A stretch of 64,000 nucleotides of DNA from Sediminibacillus massiliensis (GCF_900156915.1 NZ_LT732535.1:3227097-3291096), one strand, 5' to 3'; shown: positions 45,137 through 54,418, counted from the first letter of the stretch. The notes: generated by a model not told the origin, from the sequence alone. Made by a program: numbers and translations.

Positions 45137-45211
45137 AAGGGCGAATACTTTTGGTTTCCTGGAATATATTCTGGCAGTAATAAATATGATGGTTGGAGAA
45201 GGACAGAAAGG

Positions 45212-46162
45212 ATGAGGGCATTGAACGTTCTTGTAACGGGAGGGGCAGGTTTTATTGGCAGGTGGGTAGTTGCCAGGCTGCTGCAAGATGGCAATCGGGT
45301 GTGGGTCCTGGATGACCTTTCGAATGGAAGAATAGAAAATCTGGGTAAGCTCAGAGCCCATAAAAACTTTATCAAGTTTGTGAAAGGTGACATAAAGGAT
45401 AATCGGTTTCTTAATCACTTATTTATCAATGAGTTTGATGTTTGCTATCACCTTGGAGCAAGTATCAATGTACAGGATAGTATTGATCGTCCCAAAGAGA
45501 CATTTGATAACGACGTCATCGGCACATTCAATGTCTTGGAACAATGTAAAAAGCATAAGGTGAAAATCGTGTTTATGAGTACATGCATGGTCTATGACCG
45601 TGCCCAAAGCGACGATGGGATAAATGAAACGGATCCGGTAAAACCAGCTTCGCCGTATGCAGGTGCGAAGCTTGCAGCTGAAAACATGGTGTTGTCCTAT
45701 TACTATGCATATGGCCTTCCTGCGGTTGTTATTCGTCCATTTAATACGTATGGCCCATATCAGAAAACAGGAGGAGAGGGTGGAGTAGTTGCCATTTTCC
45801 TCAAAAACAAATTAGCTGGCAAAACATTGCAGATTTACGGAGATGGCAATCAAACAAGAGATCTTCTGTATGTGGAAGACTGTGCCCGGTTTGTTGTCGA
45901 GTCCGGATATTCCGAGCATGTTGATGGGGAAATCGTCAATGCAGGCCTTGGAGAAGATGTCAGTATCAATGAGTTGGCGGAATTAATCGTGGAGGATGAA
46001 GAACGGATTGAACATATTCCGCATATCCATCCACAGAGTGAGATACCGAAGTTGTTATGCGATTACAGCAAGGCGAAAGAACTGCTTGACTGGGAGCCGG
46101 AATATACTTTGGATGAGGGTATCAGCAAGACCGAAGAATGGATTAAAACAGCAAAAATTTAA
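45212..46162 (+). CDS. NAD-dependent sugar epimerase/dehydratase
   Basis: 316 residues from ATG 45212, preceded by GGAGAAGGACAG; the frame upstream is open without a start of its own. Extended SDR: VLVTGGAGFIGRWVVARLL, STCMVYDRAQ, active-site Tyr-x3-Lys in YAGAKLAAENMV, and RPFNTYGPYQ. It belongs to the GalE/RmlB/WbpP-like group acting on nucleotide sugars; which sugar cannot be told. It is the first gene of a six-gene operon running to pseI. Confidence 0.8.
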   Translation: MRALNVLVTGGAGFIGRWVVARLLQDGNRVWVLDDLSNGRIENLGKLRAHKNFIKFVKGDIKDNRFLNHLFINEFDVCYHLGASINVQDSIDRPKETFDNDVIGTFNVLEQCKKHKVKIVFMSTCMVYDRAQSDDGINETDPVKPASPYAGAKLAAENMVLSYYYAYGLPAVVIRPFNTYGPYQKTGGEGGVVAIFLKNKLAGKTLQIYGDGNQTRDLLYVEDCARFVVESGYSEHVDGEIVNAGLGEDVSINELAELIVEDEERIEHIPHIHPQSEIPKLLCDYSKAKELLDWEPEYTLDEGISKTEEWIKTAKI

Positions 46163-46173
46163 AGGATGAGAGT

Positions 46174-47373
46174 ATGGATAACAAAGAGAGTCTTGCTTTA
46201 CATGGTGGAAAGCCGGTACGATCTTCCTATCTGCCCTATGGGAGGCAATCAATAGATGAGGAGGATATCAAAGCCGTAGTCGATGTGCTGAAAGGCGATT
46301 ACATTACGACAGGGCCAACAATCGAGGCTTTTGAGAGTGCCATTGCCAATTTTACCGGTTCGAAACATGCGGTGGCTTTTTCAAGCGGAACGGCAGCATT
46401 GCATGCCGCCTGCTATGCTGCCGGCATTACAGAAAGCGATGAAGTGATTACTACCCCAATGACTTTTGCTGCTACTTCCAACAGTATTCTTTACATGGGC
46501 GGGACTCCGGTATTCGCCGACATAGATCCTCACACTTACAACATCTCTCCTCAAGCTATCGAACAGCTTATCAACGAAAAGACAAAAGCGATTATCCCGG
46601 TTGATTTCACAGGCAACCCGGCCGATTATGATGAAATAAAGGCATTGGCCGATAAGCACGGATTAGTGGTAATTGATGACGCCGCACATGCTTTAGGTGC
46701 TGTTTACAAAGGGAAAAATATCGGATCGGTTGCAGACATGACAATGTTCAGCTTCCATCCAGTCAAACACATCACGACCGGGGAAGGCGGAATGATTACC
46801 ACTAACAATGATGACTATTACGAAAAATTAATTACTTTCCGAAGCCATGGAATAACAAGAAATCAGGAAAAATTGCTACATCTAAAAGAGCCCTGGTATT
46901 ACGAGATGCAGGAGCTGGGTTTTAATTATCGTATGACCGATATCCAGGCAGCCTTGGGTGTGAGCCAGTCCAAAAAGATTAAGGCTTTTGTATCAAAGCG
47001 GAGAGAATATGCACGAAAATACAACGAGACATTTAGTAAATCCGAGCACATTCTCATTCCTGCACACAAGCAGCACAGTGAATCAAGCTGGCATCTATAT
47101 ATCATAAGACTCGACTATAAGAAGTTGAAGGCCGACCGCAACGAAATTTTCAAGGCGCTGCAAAAAGAAAACATCGGCGTAAATGTTCATTATATTCCGG
47201 TTTACTTCCATCCATTTTATGAGCAGCTTGGTTTTAAAAAAGGATTGTGTCCTCAAGCGGAAAAGGTATATAAGGAAATTATCACTTTGCCGTTGTTCCC
47301 GAAAATGTCGGAGCAGGATATCGATGATGTCATTGCCGGGGTGGAAAAAGTGATTTCCTATTATTCGGTCTGA
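46174..47373 (+). CDS. pseC: UDP-4-keto-sugar aminotransferase
   Basis: 399 residues from ATG 46174 (AAAGGATGAG upstream). DegT/DnrJ/EryC1 PLP enzyme: LKGDYITTGPTIEAFESA, AFSSGTAALHAACYAAGI, VIDDAAHALGAVYKG with the pyridoxal-contacting Asp, and the Schiff-base Lys in SFHPVKHITTGEGGMI near residue 195. Late motifs GFNYRMTDIQAALG and VHYIPVYFHPFYEQLGF are typical of PseC. It puts the 4-amino group on the PseB product. Eleven bases separate it from the epimerase gene. Confidence 0.9.
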   Translation: MDNKESLALHGGKPVRSSYLPYGRQSIDEEDIKAVVDVLKGDYITTGPTIEAFESAIANFTGSKHAVAFSSGTAALHAACYAAGITESDEVITTPMTFAATSNSILYMGGTPVFADIDPHTYNISPQAIEQLINEKTKAIIPVDFTGNPADYDEIKALADKHGLVVIDDAAHALGAVYKGKNIGSVADMTMFSFHPVKHITTGEGGMITTNNDDYYEKLITFRSHGITRNQEKLLHLKEPWYYEMQELGFNYRMTDIQAALGVSQSKKIKAFVSKRREYARKYNETFSKSEHILIPAHKQHSESSWHLYIIRLDYKKLKADRNEIFKALQKENIGVNVHYIPVYFHPFYEQLGFKKGLCPQAEKVYKEIITLPLFPKMSEQDIDDVIAGVEKVISYYSV

Positions 47374-47386
47374 TGGAGGTGGTTAA

Positions 47387-48118
47387 ATGAAAGTGGCAGC
47401 AATCATTCAGGCCCGGATGGGATCGACAAGGCTTCCGGGAAAAGTTCTTAAACAAGTGCTTGGAAAGGCTCTGTTAACCTACGAAATAGAACGTGTACAG
47501 AGAGCACGGGATATTGACCAACTGTTGGTTGCTACCACAAAGGAATCTGCCGATGATGCAATTGTCTCCTTGTGCAAGTCAATCAATGTCCCTTGTTTTA
47601 GGGGATCTGAAGCTGATGTATTAGAAAGATACTACCTCGCAGCTGTTCGAGAGAAAGCGGATGTGATTGTCCGTCTGACTGCGGACTGCCCGCTTATTGA
47701 TCCGGCCCAAATTGACAAAGTGACTGAAACGTTTTTTCACCATGATTATCCGCTCCAATATGTCTCTAACACCTTAAACCGTACATTGCCGAGAGGGATG
47801 GACACGGAAGTGTTTTCGCTGCAAGCACTGACAGAAGCTTATCAGAATGCTTCATTACAATCAGAACGGGAACATGTCACAAGATATATGGTCAGCCACC
47901 CGGAGATATTTCATCTCCGAAATGTTTCAAACTCCATCAACTATAGTAAGCACCGCTGGACAGTTGACACCGCGGAAGACTTCAAATTGGTAAGGAAAAT
48001 AATCGAAAATCTATATCCCGCAAAACCGCATTTTACAATGGAAGATATCATCCAACTGCTTGAACAGAAGCCGGAATGGAAAGCAATCAATGCCCACGTC
48101 GAACAGAAAAAAGACTGA
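47387..48118 (+). CDS. pseF: CMP-pseudaminic acid cytidylyltransferase (SpsF-like)
   Basis: 243 residues from ATG 47387 after TGGAGGTG. Nucleotidyltransferase fold: IIQARMGSTRLPGKVLKQVLGKALL, LLVATTKESADDAIVSLC, and RLTADCPLIDPAQIDKV, whose Asp ligands bind metal. This is the COG1861/SpsF type used in pse and sps loci. It activates pseudaminic acid with CTP for transfer. Thirteen bases after pseC. Confidence 0.85.
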   Translation: MKVAAIIQARMGSTRLPGKVLKQVLGKALLTYEIERVQRARDIDQLLVATTKESADDAIVSLCKSINVPCFRGSEADVLERYYLAAVREKADVIVRLTADCPLIDPAQIDKVTETFFHHDYPLQYVSNTLNRTLPRGMDTEVFSLQALTEAYQNASLQSEREHVTRYMVSHPEIFHLRNVSNSINYSKHRWTVDTAEDFKLVRKIIENLYPAKPHFTMEDIIQLLEQKPEWKAINAHVEQKKD

Positions 48119-48130
48119 AAGCGTGAGAAT

Positions 48131-49198
48131 ATGAACATTTTGATACGGACGGATGCTTCCCGGGATATTGGAACTGGCCATGTGATGAGGTGCATCGTCC
48201 TGGCGAAAGAGTTACGGCAGAAGAATGCCGAAGTTACTTTTATTTGCCGAGAATTACCTGGAAACATGTTGGAATATATAAAAGATAACGGATTTGGGCT
48301 TATCCCTTTACCGGCCACTTCCAGGAGCGATGATAATTTACGCTGGCATAAGCAACACTGGAAGGTAGACGCTGTCCAAACAAGAAAGGTGCTAAAAGGG
48401 AAAAAGGATGTTGACTGGCTGGTTGTTGATCACTATGGTTTGGATTTCAAATGGGAACAATCGATAAGGTCGCTAGCGAAAAAAATAATGGTGATTGATG
48501 ATCTTGCAGACCGTAACCATGATTGTGATCTTCTGTTGGATCAGAATCTTTATAAGGACATGGAAACACGCTATCAAACATTAATTCCTAAGACAGCTAC
48601 TGCATTGTTAGGACCGAAATACCTTTTGTTAAGAGAGGAATTCCGGAATTTGCCTGTGAAAGAAAGGACGGGAATGGTGGAGAAGGTGTTGATTTCCTTT
48701 GGGGGGAGTGATCCAACCAATGAAACAATGAAAGCTCTAAAAGCAGTCCTGCTCCTCAAGAGGCCCGAACTTGCCATCGATGTAGTGATAGGCTATTCCA
48801 ATAAAAATCAACGGTCAATCAGCAGGTTATGCGATGACCTCCCGAATGTACATCTTCATTTCCAAATCGATTATTTGGCAAGTCTTATGGCCGCAGCGGA
48901 TCTGGCGGTTGGAGCAGGCGGTACGACCACTTGGGAAAGGTGCCTTCTTGGATTGCCTGCTGTCACAATTGAAACAGCTCCGAACCAGACAGGAATTCTT
49001 TCCTATTTATCGGAATTAGGGGCCATTCAGCATCTGGGCAAAAGCGGAGAAGTAGATGCGGAAAAAGTGGCTGATCAACTGGAATTCATTATTGCGCGTC
49101 CTGCCATGGTAAAAAAAATGAGCGATAATTCCATAAAGTTGATGAATGGTTTTGCGTTTGGTTCTGTAGCAGAAGAACTAGTGAAGGGTGAAGCCTAA
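48131..49198 (+). CDS. pseG: UDP-sugar hydrolase (SpsG/PseG)
   Basis: 355 residues from ATG 48131 (GCGTGAG upstream). MurG-like fold: N-terminal IRTDASRDIGTGHVMRCIVLAKEL containing the catalytic-region GHVMRC motif, then LVVDHYGLDFKWEQSIR and VIDDLADRNHDCDLLLDQN. The C-terminal part has ISFGGSDPTN and AVGAGGTTTWERCLLGLPAV. It removes UDP from the 2,4-diacetamido sugar before condensation with phosphoenolpyruvate. Its stop overlaps the start of pseH (TAATG). Confidence 0.9.
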   Translation: MNILIRTDASRDIGTGHVMRCIVLAKELRQKNAEVTFICRELPGNMLEYIKDNGFGLIPLPATSRSDDNLRWHKQHWKVDAVQTRKVLKGKKDVDWLVVDHYGLDFKWEQSIRSLAKKIMVIDDLADRNHDCDLLLDQNLYKDMETRYQTLIPKTATALLGPKYLLLREEFRNLPVKERTGMVEKVLISFGGSDPTNETMKALKAVLLLKRPELAIDVVIGYSNKNQRSISRLCDDLPNVHLHFQIDYLASLMAAADLAVGAGGTTTWERCLLGLPAVTIETAPNQTGILSYLSELGAIQHLGKSGEVDAEKVADQLEFIIARPAMVKKMSDNSIKLMNGFAFGSVAEELVKGEA

Positions 49199-49755
49199 TG
49201 GTAAAGATGGAAGACTTTCATTTAAAACCGATCACCTTCGAAGATTTAAAAACGGTACTCAACTGGCGTAATTCCGAGCGGATTAAGCAGTGGATGTACA
49301 CCGACCATTACATTACTTGGGAAGAGCATTGCAAATGGTTCGAAAAAGTAACCGATGATGATTGTTCCTTGGTATTTGTTTTTTCGCTAAATATACAGCG
49401 CCTTGGCGTGGTCAGCTTCAGAAATATCGACAAGGAAAAAGGAACATGTGAGTGGGGTTTTTATATAGGGGAAAAGTCCGCTCCAAAAGGTGCAGGTACA
49501 ATAATGGCGATGTTGGCGCTTGATAAAATCTTTGATGAGACTGGTATTGAAAAGGTCTGTGCGGAAGTGATTGAAACGAACAAGGCAAGTTACCGTTATC
49601 ATGTTAAATTAGGGTTTGAAACAACAGGGAGAGTCACCGGCCGGGTTCATAAAGACGGAAAAAAAATCGACGTCATCCAAATGGAGTTATCAGCAGATAA
49701 ATGGCCCGTACACAGGGCGAAACTGTCAAACATGTTTGGAGGTGAAACAAGTTGA
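49198..49755 (+). CDS. pseH: GNAT N-acetyltransferase of the pse pathway
   Basis: 185 residues from ATG 49198, overlapping the pseG stop, with GAAGGGTG upstream. GNAT fold: LKPITFEDLKTVLNWRNSERIKQWM at the start, CEWGFYIGEKSAPKGAGTIMAM (acetyl-CoA pyrophosphate loop), and VCAEVIETNKASYRYHVKLGFETTGRV. PseH acetylates the 4-amino group. Its end overlaps pseI by four bases. Confidence 0.85.
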   Translation: MVKMEDFHLKPITFEDLKTVLNWRNSERIKQWMYTDHYITWEEHCKWFEKVTDDDCSLVFVFSLNIQRLGVVSFRNIDKEKGTCEWGFYIGEKSAPKGAGTIMAMLALDKIFDETGIEKVCAEVIETNKASYRYHVKLGFETTGRVTGRVHKDGKKIDVIQMELSADKWPVHRAKLSNMFGGETS

Positions 49756-50801
49756 AAGAGATCAAACTAGGGGAACGGGGAATTGGCACCGGCCATCCAC
49801 CTTTTATTATCGCGGAAATGTCCGGCAATCATAATCAATCACTAGAGCGGGCGCTGGAAATCGTGGAAGCGGCGGCAAAGTCAGGGGCCCATGCTTTGAA
49901 AATCCAGACATACACTGCGGATACCATGACATTAAATGAAACGTCAGACGATTTCATGATCCGTGATTTCGAGAGTATTTGGAAGAACAAATCCCTGTTC
50001 GATCTATATCAAGAGGCCCACACTCCGTGGGAATGGCACCAGCCAATTTTTGACCGCTGTAAAGAATTGGGAATGGTCGGTTTCAGCACCCCGTTTGATG
50101 GAACTGCTGTGGAATTTTTGGAATCCCTCCATGTACCATGCTATAAAATTGCTTCCTTTGAATGTACGGATTTACCATTGATTCGTAAAGTAGCAGAAAC
50201 AAAAAAGCCAATGATCATTTCAACCGGCATGTGCTCTGTTTCGGAAATAGAAGAAACCGTCGAAACGGCCAGAGATGCAGGCTGTAAAGACTTAATTCTG
50301 TTAAAGTGTACCAGTACATACCCTGCCTCCCCGGAGAACACCAATATATTGACGATTCCTCATATGAAGACAATGTTCAACTGTGAAGTCGGTCTCTCAG
50401 ACCATACAATAGGGAGCGGGGTGGCTGTTGCCAGTGTTGCCTTAGGAGCCCCGATTATTGAAAAACACCTCACCCTGTCACGGGCAGACGGCGGAGTGGA
50501 TGCGGACTTTTCAGCCGAACCTGAGGAACTGAAGACGCTCGTTCTGGAAACCAGACGGGCATGGCAATCGCTTGGAACCGTTCGTTATGGTTACACGAAA
50601 GCGGAAGAGGCATCAAAAAAATACCGGCGTTCCTTGTATATAGTGAAAGACATGAAGAAGGGAGAAACTCTTTCCAAAGAAAATGTCAGAATCATCCGCC
50701 CAGGCCTTGGGTTACCTCCAAAATACTATGATATCCTGCTTGGCAAAAGTGTCAGCAAGGATATCAAAAAAGGAACACCGGTGACATGGGATATTGTTTA
50801 G
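49752..50801 (+). CDS. pseI: Pseudaminic acid synthase
   Basis: 349 residues from TTG 49752, with GGAGGTG 7 bases upstream inside pseH. NeuB/SpsE family: FIIAEMSGNHNQSLERALEIVEAA, KIQTYTADTMTL, VGFSTPFDGTAVEFLESL and GLSDHTIGSGVAVASVALGA, followed by EKHLTLSRADGGVDADFS. The C-terminal SAF/antifreeze-like domain spans about 285-349 (RSLYIVKDMKKGETLSKENV). The NADG-type spelling ADGGVD and the TADTMTL loop favour PseI over NeuB or LegI. It condenses the hydrolysed sugar with phosphoenolpyruvate. Last gene of the operon; a terminator follows. Confidence 0.9.
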   Translation: MKEIKLGERGIGTGHPPFIIAEMSGNHNQSLERALEIVEAAAKSGAHALKIQTYTADTMTLNETSDDFMIRDFESIWKNKSLFDLYQEAHTPWEWHQPIFDRCKELGMVGFSTPFDGTAVEFLESLHVPCYKIASFECTDLPLIRKVAETKKPMIISTGMCSVSEIEETVETARDAGCKDLILLKCTSTYPASPENTNILTIPHMKTMFNCEVGLSDHTIGSGVAVASVALGAPIIEKHLTLSRADGGVDADFSAEPEELKTLVLETRRAWQSLGTVRYGYTKAEEASKKYRRSLYIVKDMKKGETLSKENVRIIRPGLGLPPKYYDILLGKSVSKDIKKGTPVTWDIV

Positions 50802-50810
50802 AGGACAAGT

Positions 50811-50843
50811 GGCGCAAACCGTCAGGAGCGGGTGCGCCTTTTT
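50811..50843 (+). terminator. Terminator of the pse operon
   Basis: GGCGCAAACC pairs with GGGTGCGCC, followed by TTTTT. It starts 10 bases after the pseI stop. Confidence 0.85.
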
Positions 50844-50849
50844 CATGCC

Positions 50850-51971
50850 TTAAATTAACTTACTGATAATTTCAGCTGCACCAAGTGGTTCTAGCTGCTG
50901 ATGATACGCAGAAAGAGATGACCGGTGGTTGTTCCATTTTGAATTGTTTTCATAAAAAGCCAACAGTACTTCATCTAGAGGAGATGTCATCCTTCTCCAG
51001 TTATCGAGTAGGAAGATAAGTCCCAATGTTTGCAGTTGCTCTAAATTGATCATTTCCTGGCCTGGTAAAGCGTCATAAATAAAAATAGGCTTGTGTTTGA
51101 CCAGACATTCACTGATCGTGACACCGCCGGGCTTTGTTAAAATACCGTCTGCCATATCATATAAATCGTTCATTTCTTTCCTGCTTTCTATGTATGGGAG
51201 CGGGATAAGAAAAGGATTGTTCCTGTTTTTAATGGACTGGAACAAGGCTTTGTTTTTTCCGCAAAGTACGTAATAGGTTATTTTTCCCCCTGGGGACAAA
51301 CGGCCGATCAGTTCTGTAATAGCCCCGACACCCAAACTGCCTCCAGTGACCAGAATAGACAAAAGGGATTTGTCCTGTTTTCTTTCCCAATCTTGTATAA
51401 CTTGTATGTCCTGGTGCACTGGTATACCAGTGCAATAGATTTGGTGTTCTTTCACCCCTTTTTGCAGGAGCAAGTTTTTCATGCCAAGCGATGAAACGAA
51501 GTGATAGTCAATATGACTGATTCCCCAAAACCGATGGATAAAATAATCGGTATAGACATTGATAACCGGGATGGACAATTGGTCCCTCGTTTTCAATTGA
51601 CTCAGCATGTAGGACGGCAGCGCATGGGTGCAGATGATGCAGTCTGGCTGTATTTCTTCCACGAGCTTCTTCATGTGCGTTAAAAATAATAGTTCATAGA
51701 AACGGAACTTTCCCGGAAGAGCGGCTTTCTTATAGACACTGCCTCGGTAAAGCCAATTGTAAGAAGCCGGGAAATACCTGATCCAATTCAAATAGATTCC
51801 AGATACAAGAGCTTCCGTCCTGCCATAGCTGTATGATAGTATCTCCAACTTTTTACAATGGAGGTGTGGAAGCTGATTTTTTAACCCTGTCATAAGGGAG
51901 TCCGCCACCTGATGATGTCCGGAGGGCATCTGTAAAAATGGCAGGAACAAAACAGTCTTAGATTGATTCAT
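50850..51971 (-). CDS. MGDG-synthase/UgtP-like glycosyltransferase (YkoN-like)
   Basis: 373 residues from ATG 51971, with AGAGGTG upstream. GT28-like: the opening LFLPFLQMPSGHHQVADSL, where other family members have GxGH, then DCIICTHALPSYMLSQL, VINVYTDYFIHRFWG, VTGGSLGVGAITEL, and the donor-site TKPGGVTISECLVKHKP. The family adds sugars to diacylglycerol or similar acceptors. With ykoQ-like and ykoP-like genes next to it, this is the arrangement of the uncharacterised B. subtilis ykoN-ykoP-ykoQ region. The acceptor is not known to me. Confidence 0.8.
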   Translation of the reverse strand: MNQSKTVLFLPFLQMPSGHHQVADSLMTGLKNQLPHLHCKKLEILSYSYGRTEALVSGIYLNWIRYFPASYNWLYRGSVYKKAALPGKFRFYELLFLTHMKKLVEEIQPDCIICTHALPSYMLSQLKTRDQLSIPVINVYTDYFIHRFWGISHIDYHFVSSLGMKNLLLQKGVKEHQIYCTGIPVHQDIQVIQDWERKQDKSLLSILVTGGSLGVGAITELIGRLSPGGKITYYVLCGKNKALFQSIKNRNNPFLIPLPYIESRKEMNDLYDMADGILTKPGGVTISECLVKHKPIFIYDALPGQEMINLEQLQTLGLIFLLDNWRRMTSPLDEVLLAFYENNSKWNNHRSSLSAYHQQLEPLGAAEIISKLI

Positions 51972-52087
51972 TGTACACCTCTTCAAGCATAAATCATGAA
52001 CAAGTCCACCATTGGAATCCCTGGCATGAATTACCGTAACAATCGGATAGCTTATCCTGTATAATCAGTAATCGGGGAGTGATGGAA

Positions 52088-52939
52088 ATGAATATCTTAT
52101 TCTACTCTGCATTATTTATTCTTTTACTATATTGTGTAACAAAAGCCTATAAAAACACGCAAAAAGTTTCTGTAAAAAGAATCCAAGTCGGTGATAATAA
52201 GAGCAACCCAGGTTCAGTCCTTCATATTTTGCATTTATCCGATTTGCATCTGGAGAATATATCTATTTCACCTGATGAACTGTATGAGAAAGTGAAAGAT
52301 GAACCGATTGATTTGATTGCTTTGACAGGAGACTTTCTCGACCGTAAGCGCACGATACCCAAACTAATTCCTTATCTGAAAATCCTTCAAAAATTAAACG
52401 CCACACATGGAATATATGCCGTTTTAGGCAACCACGATTATGTTTTACGTCATAAAGACTTGGATGCATTGATAAATACACTGCAGCAGTATGACTGCAC
52501 AGTGATGCGAAATGAAAGCTGTACAGTAGATGTAAGAGGGAAACAGCTTAATATTATCGGAATCGATGATTTCAGTACAAAAAGAAGCGATTTACCGTCC
52601 TCTTACAAGGGACTGAGGGGCGGTATCAATTTAGTGCTCACCCATGACCCGAACCTCGTTCTTCACATGAAAGATTATTCGTTCGACTATCTCCTCTCCG
52701 GACATTTTCACGGTGGGCAGATCTGTTATCCAAAGCCATATCATTTGGTCAAGATGGGCAAATTAGTGAAAATGAATATGATCAAGGGACTTCATTCGCG
52801 AGATGGTAAACCATTCTATATCAGTGAGGGGCTTGGCCAGACCGGCGTCAACATCCGGATCGGCAGCCGCCCGGAAATTAGTCTGCACGCATTTTCTCTT
52901 CCGGAGGAGAAAGCAGAAGCGTGGAAGGCTGCCAACTAA
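52088..52939 (+). CDS. Membrane-anchored metallophosphoesterase (YkoQ-like)
   Basis: 283 residues from ATG 52088 (GGGGAGTG upstream; GTG 52079 possible). Residues 1-18 are one membrane segment (NILFYSALFILLLYCVT). The calcineurin-like metal site is complete: LHLSDLHLE, LTGDFLDRK, LGNHDYVLR, THDPN, and SGHFHGGQ. Related enzymes such as YkuE and LpxH hydrolyse phosphodiester or pyrophosphate bonds of lipid precursors. Divergent from the ykoN-like gene, it is probably part of the same lipid or spore-envelope function. Confidence 0.85.
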   Translation: MNILFYSALFILLLYCVTKAYKNTQKVSVKRIQVGDNKSNPGSVLHILHLSDLHLENISISPDELYEKVKDEPIDLIALTGDFLDRKRTIPKLIPYLKILQKLNATHGIYAVLGNHDYVLRHKDLDALINTLQQYDCTVMRNESCTVDVRGKQLNIIGIDDFSTKRSDLPSSYKGLRGGINLVLTHDPNLVLHMKDYSFDYLLSGHFHGGQICYPKPYHLVKMGKLVKMNMIKGLHSRDGKPFYISEGLGQTGVNIRIGSRPEISLHAFSLPEEKAEAWKAAN

Positions 52940-52942
52940 GAT

Positions 52943-52980
52943 AAAGAAAGCTGTTAATCGAATTTAACAGCTTTCTTTGT
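52943..52980. terminator. Bidirectional terminator
   Basis: AAAGAAAGCTGTTAA pairs with TTAACAGCTTTCTTT around a 6-base loop, between the convergent ykoQ-like and ykoP-like genes. Confidence 0.9.
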
Positions 52981-53677
52981 TGTACATAATGGACAATTTT
53001 TCTTTAGACATAAATAAGTAGCTTGGGGAGGAAGATTTGGATGAATGACTATGGGAAAGAAGGTTGATCATTAGGCAACTGATCCGTTTGAACCTCCGGT
53101 AGAGCGGATGGGAAATGCCGATCACATCGAATCCAAGCCGCTGACAGCCTCTGTTCAGCATGGAAATGCCGATAATGCCTTTGATTTCACTGTTTTTTTT
53201 ATGATTATTAATGTAGTTCTCCAAAATAGGCAGTGACTGTTTTACATATTGAAAAATGATTCTGCCTCTGGTTACTTCACTTTTGATGTCTTTTATTTCG
53301 CTTAAAAGTCGGATATTGTGTAAGTGGATTTTTATTAACAGGTCATTTTTATTAATTGTAGTGCCATCAGAAAGGGTTACGTTCCGGCCTTTATATTTTG
53401 TAATTCTCACCCGGAAAATATTTTCCGGCAGTTCTTCATCGGAAGGGTATGTGAGACGGGAGAGCTTAAAGTAGACAGGATCCAATGCCTTCCAGACCGG
53501 GATCAGGTATGTTTTCATTTCCTCTGAAATCCACTTATATCCACCTGATAAACAAGCTCCAGACTTTGGTTCGAATTCAGCAAACAAATGCACTCCCTTA
53601 ACTGGTAATAGGCGTATTATTGCTTGAATAAAGGCAAATATACATACTGTCCAGCCTGAATTTTTTGCCGGTTCCAT
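52964..53677 (-). CDS. YkoP-like protein
   Basis: 237 residues if ATG 53677 is used (AAGGAATAATCAGG upstream); ATG 53695 or a later start at the MKTYLIPVWK methionine are alternatives, the last closer to the usual length. The conserved block is KALDPVYFKLSRLTYPSDEELPENIFRVRITKYKGRNVTLSDGTTI, then LLIKIHLHNIRLL and EIKGIIGISMLNRGCQRLGFDV, which I recall from B. subtilis YkoP. The first 60 residues include a hydrophobic stretch and two Cys. The function is unknown. It groups with the ykoN- and ykoQ-like genes. Confidence 0.7.
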   Translation of the reverse strand: MEPAKNSGWTVCIFAFIQAIIRLLPVKGVHLFAEFEPKSGACLSGGYKWISEEMKTYLIPVWKALDPVYFKLSRLTYPSDEELPENIFRVRITKYKGRNVTLSDGTTINKNDLLIKIHLHNIRLLSEIKDIKSEVTRGRIIFQYVKQSLPILENYINNHKKNSEIKGIIGISMLNRGCQRLGFDVIGISHPLYRRFKRISCLMINLLSHSHSSKSSSPSYLFMSKEKLSIMYNKESC

Positions 53678-53752
53678 CCTGATTATTCCTTGCATGGTTC
53701 TGTCCGAACAGGAGAAATTAAAGAGGAACCAAGATCAAGGGGGTGAATCGTT

Positions 53753-53938
53753 GTGGCTAAACGAAACAACAATATGTGGATCCCTTTAGTAGCGTCTGTA
53801 GGAATAGGAGCAGCTGCTTATTACAGCATGACTAAGGGTCAGGGCATGGGAAAAACAATCCAGCAGTCGATGCCTATGATGGCCGGTCTTACCGGACAAG
53901 ACGAAGCGGGAGCACCAAAACCGCAAAATCTCTTTTAA
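53753..53938 (+). CDS. Small protein with N-terminal membrane helix, 61 residues
   Basis: GTG 53753 follows AAGGGGGTG. Residues 9-26 are hydrophobic (MWIPLVASVGIGAAAYYSM); the rest is Met/Gly/Gln-rich and ends PKPQNLF. It resembles the small YrzQ/DUF3918-like proteins of bacilli in its short start and helix, but the match is loose. A strong terminator lies right behind it. Confidence 0.65.
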   Translation: MAKRNNNMWIPLVASVGIGAAAYYSMTKGQGMGKTIQQSMPMMAGLTGQDEAGAPKPQNLF

Positions 53939-53965
53939 GAGAAAGTCACCTCAAGGTTCAGATAC

Positions 53966-53999
53966 AAAAAAAACAAGGGGGTTCCTCCTTGTTTTTTTA
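53966..53999. terminator. Bidirectional terminator
   Basis: AAAAAAACAAGGGGG pairs with TCCTTGTTTTTTT around a short loop, between convergent small genes. Confidence 0.85.
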
Positions 54000-54025
54000 G
54001 CTTTTATTTATATAGAATCGCTTTA

Positions 54026-54418
54026 TTAGTCAAAGTCATCGAAGTCATTATAGCCACCTGGGAACTGCTGTCCAAAAGGAAGGCCTTGCTGTCCGGATCC
54101 GTAGCCCATCTGTCCATAAGGATTCATCATTCCAAAAGGTTCTCCGGATTGGCCATACTGACCATAGGATCCGCCGGGTTGGCCAAATTGACCCATTGGT
54201 CCATAGAATCCTCCAGGCTGTCCGAACATGCCCATATTTCCATAATGGCCATCAAATTGACCATACTGTCCCATGCCTCCATATGGTCCCCCATAACCGG
54301 GGCCGAATGACGGAAAACCGGAACCGCCAGGATATGGCTGATTGTAACCGTAGGGCTGGCTGCCGTATCCAGGTAGTTGCTGCATGTGCCTCATTGCTTC
54401 TTTCTTTTTACCAAACAA
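54026..54418 (-). CDS. Gly/Gln/Tyr/Pro-rich low-complexity protein
   Basis: 130 residues from TTG 54418 after GAGGGTGA. After a short basic start (FGKKKEAMRHMQQLPGYG) nearly all of the protein is tandem Gly-rich repeats of the form YGQFGQPGG or GPMGQFGQPGG, with about 20 Tyr/Phe and many Gln and Met. It ends in an acidic patch, NDFDDFD. No signal peptide and no Cys. Tyr/Gln-rich repeat proteins of this type are common in spore coats, where Tyr or Lys/Gln cross-links form. This role is inferred from composition only. Confidence 0.7.
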   Translation of the reverse strand: MFGKKKEAMRHMQQLPGYGSQPYGYNQPYPGGSGFPSFGPGYGGPYGGMGQYGQFDGHYGNMGMFGQPGGFYGPMGQFGQPGGSYGQYGQSGEPFGMMNPYGQMGYGSGQQGLPFGQQFPGGYNDFDDFD

